From Gemmatimonadaceae bacterium (GTDB lineage: Bacteria; Gemmatimonadota; Gemmatimonadetes; Gemmatimonadales; Gemmatimonadaceae): a DNA stretch of 16,147 nt. How positions within the stretch are numbered: the first letter of the stretch is position 1; each line of letters starts with the position of its first letter. Under the pieces are notes generated by a model. The model worked only from the letters and a program-made list of their open reading frames with translations. It was not told the DNA's origin and did no database searches. The position numbers were made by a program, and so were the translations under genes. The DNA lies in contig JANWKK010000239.1 in assembly GCA_025451425.1 (NCBI GenBank), positions 1 to 16,147 of the forward strand, given 5' to 3'. This document shows, one piece after another, positions 14,448-16,147 of this stretch.

Positions 14448-14538
14448 GCCACAACGGCACTGCATTTCGGCCGCGCTGTCCCTGCGCAGGACCTCATGGG
14501 CGCTTGACATCGTTCGCGCTGTCCAGCACGTCCGCGCG

Positions 14539-14558
14539 ACTACTTGCGCATTAGTAGT
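14539..14558. promoter_or_regulatory. Inverted repeat ACTACT-N8-AGTAGT, candidate operator
   Basis: A perfect 6-bp inverted repeat (14539-14544 and 14553-14558) around TGCGCATT, about 24 bases upstream of the putative -35 of the PadR gene. The arm spacing (14 bases centre to centre, more than one helical turn) suits a dimeric winged-helix repressor such as PadR. Confidence 0.45.
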
Positions 14559-14581
14559 TTGCGCCGTTCGTCCCTCTCTTC

Positions 14582-14610
14582 TTGACTTCTAGAGAACGCG
14601 CCTGAATACT
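14582..14610 (+). promoter_or_regulatory. Sigma-70-like promoter for the PadR-permease operon
   Basis: TTGACT (14582-14587; five of six bases of TTGACA), a 17-base spacer and AATACT (14605-14610; four of six bases of TATAAT). It lies 28 bases before the PadR ATG and between two inverted repeats. Confidence 0.5.
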
Positions 14611-14632
14611 CTTCTCGACTCCAAGAGAAGAG
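14609..14632 (+). promoter_or_regulatory. Inverted repeat CTCTTCTC-N8-GAGAAGAG over the start region
   Basis: A perfect 8-bp inverted repeat (14609-14616 and 14625-14632) that begins in the -10 box and whose right arm overlaps the purine-rich Shine-Dalgarno before the ATG at 14638. As DNA it could be an operator blocking RNA polymerase. As RNA it could hide the ribosome site. Which applies is not visible from sequence. Confidence 0.5.
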
Positions 14633-14637
14633 CCGAC

Positions 14638-14976
14638 ATGGCGTCGCGGCATCCGCTCGAATCCGACCCCCTCCGGGGCAGTCTCGATCTCCTCATTCTC
14701 AAAGCCCTCTCCCTCGCGCCGATGCACGGCTGGGGCGTCGGCCTGCGCATTCAGCAGATCTCGCGCGGCCGGCTCGACGTCAATCAAGGATCGCTATATC
14801 CCGCGCTCCAGCGCCTCGAGCACCGTGGCGACATCGAGAGCGACTGGCAGTCGACGGAGAACAATCGGCGAGCCCGTTACTACCACATCACGCGGCAGGG
14901 GCGCAAGGCGCTCGGCGAGGAAGTGGACAAGTGGAAGCGATTCGCCGAAACGATCGCCCTCATCCTGGAGAGCTGA
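14638..14976 (+). CDS. PadR family transcriptional regulator
   Basis: A 112-residue winged-helix repressor. LRGSLDLLILKALSLAPMHG (about 12-31) is the conserved first helix region of PadR proteins. GLRIQQISRGRLDVNQGSLY and PALQRLEHRGDIES contain the recognition helix, with the family's 'QGSLYPAL-RLE--G' signature. YYHITRQGRKAL is the wing and following helix. The short C-terminal helix (to about 112) is typical of the small PadR subgroup (PadR-s2), which dimerises through it. In Acidobacteria and Gemmatimonadetes such small PadR genes commonly precede ADOP-type permease genes, as here, and are thought to repress the operon in the absence of a toxic compound. The TGA is one base from the permease ATG. 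Two inverted repeats and a promoter lie upstream. Confidence 0.93.
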   Translation: MASRHPLESDPLRGSLDLLILKALSLAPMHGWGVGLRIQQISRGRLDVNQGSLYPALQRLEHRGDIESDWQSTENNRRARYYHITRQGRKALGEEVDKWKRFAETIALILES

Positions 14977-14977
14977 T

Positions 14978-16147
14978 ATGAGCTTGCTCAAGGGCCTGGC
15001 AGCGCGCGCGCGTTCGGTGTTCGCACCCAACTCGTCCGAAGCCCGTATGGAGGAGGAGTTTCGCTTTCACCTGACGATGGAGACCGAGCGTCTGATTGCC
15101 GATGGCCTGCCGCCAGATGAAGCCCGCCGTCGCGCGCGCGTCGCCTTCGGCGGCCTCGATCACCATCGCGAAGCGATGCGAGACGGCCGTGGCGCGCGTG
15201 TGCTGGCGGACTTCGGAGGCGACGTACGCTACGCCCTCCGCGCAATGCGCCGAAGCCCTGGCTTTGCCATCGCCGTCGCTGTGACGCTGGGCGTCGGCAT
15301 TGGCGTCAATGGGATCGTGTTTGGCTTTGTCAACACGATGCTATTCCGTCCGATGCCGGTGCGGAGCGCGAACGAGCTCGTCGGCGTCTTTGCGCTCGAT
15401 ACCAGAACGGGAGCCCCCGGCCTGCTGGCGTACGAGGATTACCTCGACTTTCGCGATCGGAGCAGCGCGTTTGCCGGACTGGCGGGCGAGACAGGTGTGC
15501 CGCTGAATCTCGTTGCCGGGACAAATGGCTCCGCCGCCACTGCTGACATGATTTGGGGAGACATGGTGACGGAGAATTTCTTCTCCGTTCTCGGAATGCG
15601 GCCGGAGATCGGCCGATTTTTCACTGCCGCAGACGCCCCTCGAGGTGGCAACGCCTTCGCCGTACTGAGCTACGATTCGTGGCGACAGCGATTTCGCGGT
15701 GATTCCTCCATCGTTGGCCGAGTGGTACGCGTCAACGGTTCGGAGTTCACGATCACTGGCGTTGCGCCCCCCGGATTCAAGGGACTGCGAACGTTCGGTT
15801 TCTGGCCAGAGATGTTCGTCCCGGTCGGCATGCATAACGTGATCATGCCGGGATCGACGCAGCTGCTCGAGGGGCGTGGACCAGGGTGGATCTACGTTGT
15901 TGGCCGAATGCATCCGAGCTGGACAACGCAGCGCACCGACCGCGCGGCAAACCTCTTCGCGACGCAGCTGGCAGCCGCTTATCCGGGAACCAACGCGAAT
16001 GTCGGAATCACGCTGCTCCCCGGTGCCAGCGGATTCGACCATCCGGGCTTCGTCAAGCCGCGTGTCCTCGTGCTCGCCTCGGTGATGGGACTGTTCGCGT
16101 CTATTGTCACTTTGCTCATCATCTGCGCGAACCTCGCCAATATGCAG
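14978..16147 (+). CDS. ADOP-type MacB/FtsX-like permease, partial
   Basis: The frame is open from the ATG at 14978 to the right edge (390 codons); the C-terminal part is missing. Residues about 1-85 form the cytoplasmic 'permease prefix' region with EARMEEEFRFHLTMETE and GLPPDEARRRARVAFGG, typical of acidobacterial duplicated orphan permeases. DVRYALRAMRRSPGFAIAVA and the following TLGVGIGVNGIVFGFVNTML (first membrane span) lead into the periplasmic MacB_PCD region, with LSYDSWRQRFRGD, GRVVRVNGSEFTITGVAPPGF and FWPEMFVPVGM. The next span starts at VLVLASVMGLFASIVTLLII near the edge. Full-length members have about 800 residues, with the FtsX unit duplicated. No ATPase gene precedes it; these permeases are 'orphans' of a separate MacB-like ATPase. 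Regulation by the adjacent PadR is likely. Confidence 0.93.
   Translation, partial: MSLLKGLAARARSVFAPNSSEARMEEEFRFHLTMETERLIADGLPPDEARRRARVAFGGLDHHREAMRDGRGARVLADFGGDVRYALRAMRRSPGFAIAVAVTLGVGIGVNGIVFGFVNTMLFRPMPVRSANELVGVFALDTRTGAPGLLAYEDYLDFRDRSSAFAGLAGETGVPLNLVAGTNGSAATADMIWGDMVTENFFSVLGMRPEIGRFFTAADAPRGGNAFAVLSYDSWRQRFRGDSSIVGRVVRVNGSEFTITGVAPPGFKGLRTFGFWPEMFVPVGMHNVIMPGSTQLLEGRGPGWIYVVGRMHPSWTTQRTDRAANLFATQLAAAYPGTNANVGITLLPGASGFDHPGFVKPRVLVLASVMGLFASIVTLLIICANLANMQ

Noticed and set aside
14504..14509. Perfect TTGACA as -35 box of the PadR operon
   Set aside because: No -10-like hexamer lies 16-18 bases downstream; the pair at 14582/14605 is better placed.

Overview
The window is GC-rich bacterial DNA, dense with signal peptides, lipoboxes and beta-barrel-like proteins, so it comes from a Gram-negative-type envelope. 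The PadR regulator followed by a MacB/FtsX-like permease of the 'ADOP' type, together with DUF4136, DUF2092 and Omp85-like genes, suggests Gemmatimonadota or, less likely, Acidobacteriota. This assignment is inferred from gene families only. No rRNA, tRNA, CRISPR array, transposase or phage gene was seen.

Layout. (1) 1-660, minus: the N-terminal part of an Omp85/surface-antigen outer-membrane protein, leaving the left edge. (2) 846-1769, plus: an OmpA-type peptidoglycan-binding protein, ended by a strong terminator. (3) 1836-3371, minus: a BASS-type transporter and a DUF2490 outer-membrane protein, with abutting stop and start codons. (4) 3566-4800, plus: a DUF4136 lipoprotein coupled by a TAATG overlap to a small beta-barrel protein; these converge on (5) 4895-5464, minus, another lipoprotein, across a likely bidirectional terminator. 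(6) 5665-6117, plus: a small soluble protein resembling CdiI-type immunity proteins, with no toxin beside it.

(7) 6188-12858, plus: the most coherent block. A type I sulfatase with an atypical CTAGR motif is followed by a possible 33-residue membrane ORF, then a second, AtsA-like sulfatase with canonical CSPSR. The second gene is cut by an in-frame TAA at 9528, yet its reading frame stays open to 10211. Next come an exported HAD phosphatase-like protein, a DUF2092 protein and a Gly/Asn-rich repeat protein, ended by a strong terminator. The exported members suggest an envelope or periplasmic hydrolytic function acting on sulfate or phosphate esters. No formylglycine-generating enzyme lies in the window, so sulfatase activation must be encoded elsewhere.

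(8) 12928-13565, minus: a PhnB-type VOC protein and, directly upstream of it, a C-terminal remnant of what is probably an SRPBCC gene. (9) 13566-14447, plus: a membrane-anchored protein with an AgmX/PglI (TonB-like) C-terminal domain. (10) 14638 to the right edge, plus: a PadR repressor and the ADOP permease, behind a promoter with two inverted repeats.

Across the window the octamer CGTTAGGC/GCCTAACG recurs ten times exactly, with six further 7-base matches. It falls in both strands, in several reading frames and between genes, and inside genes it forces rare AT-rich codons. With the interrupted sulfatase, this is the most notable feature of the window.
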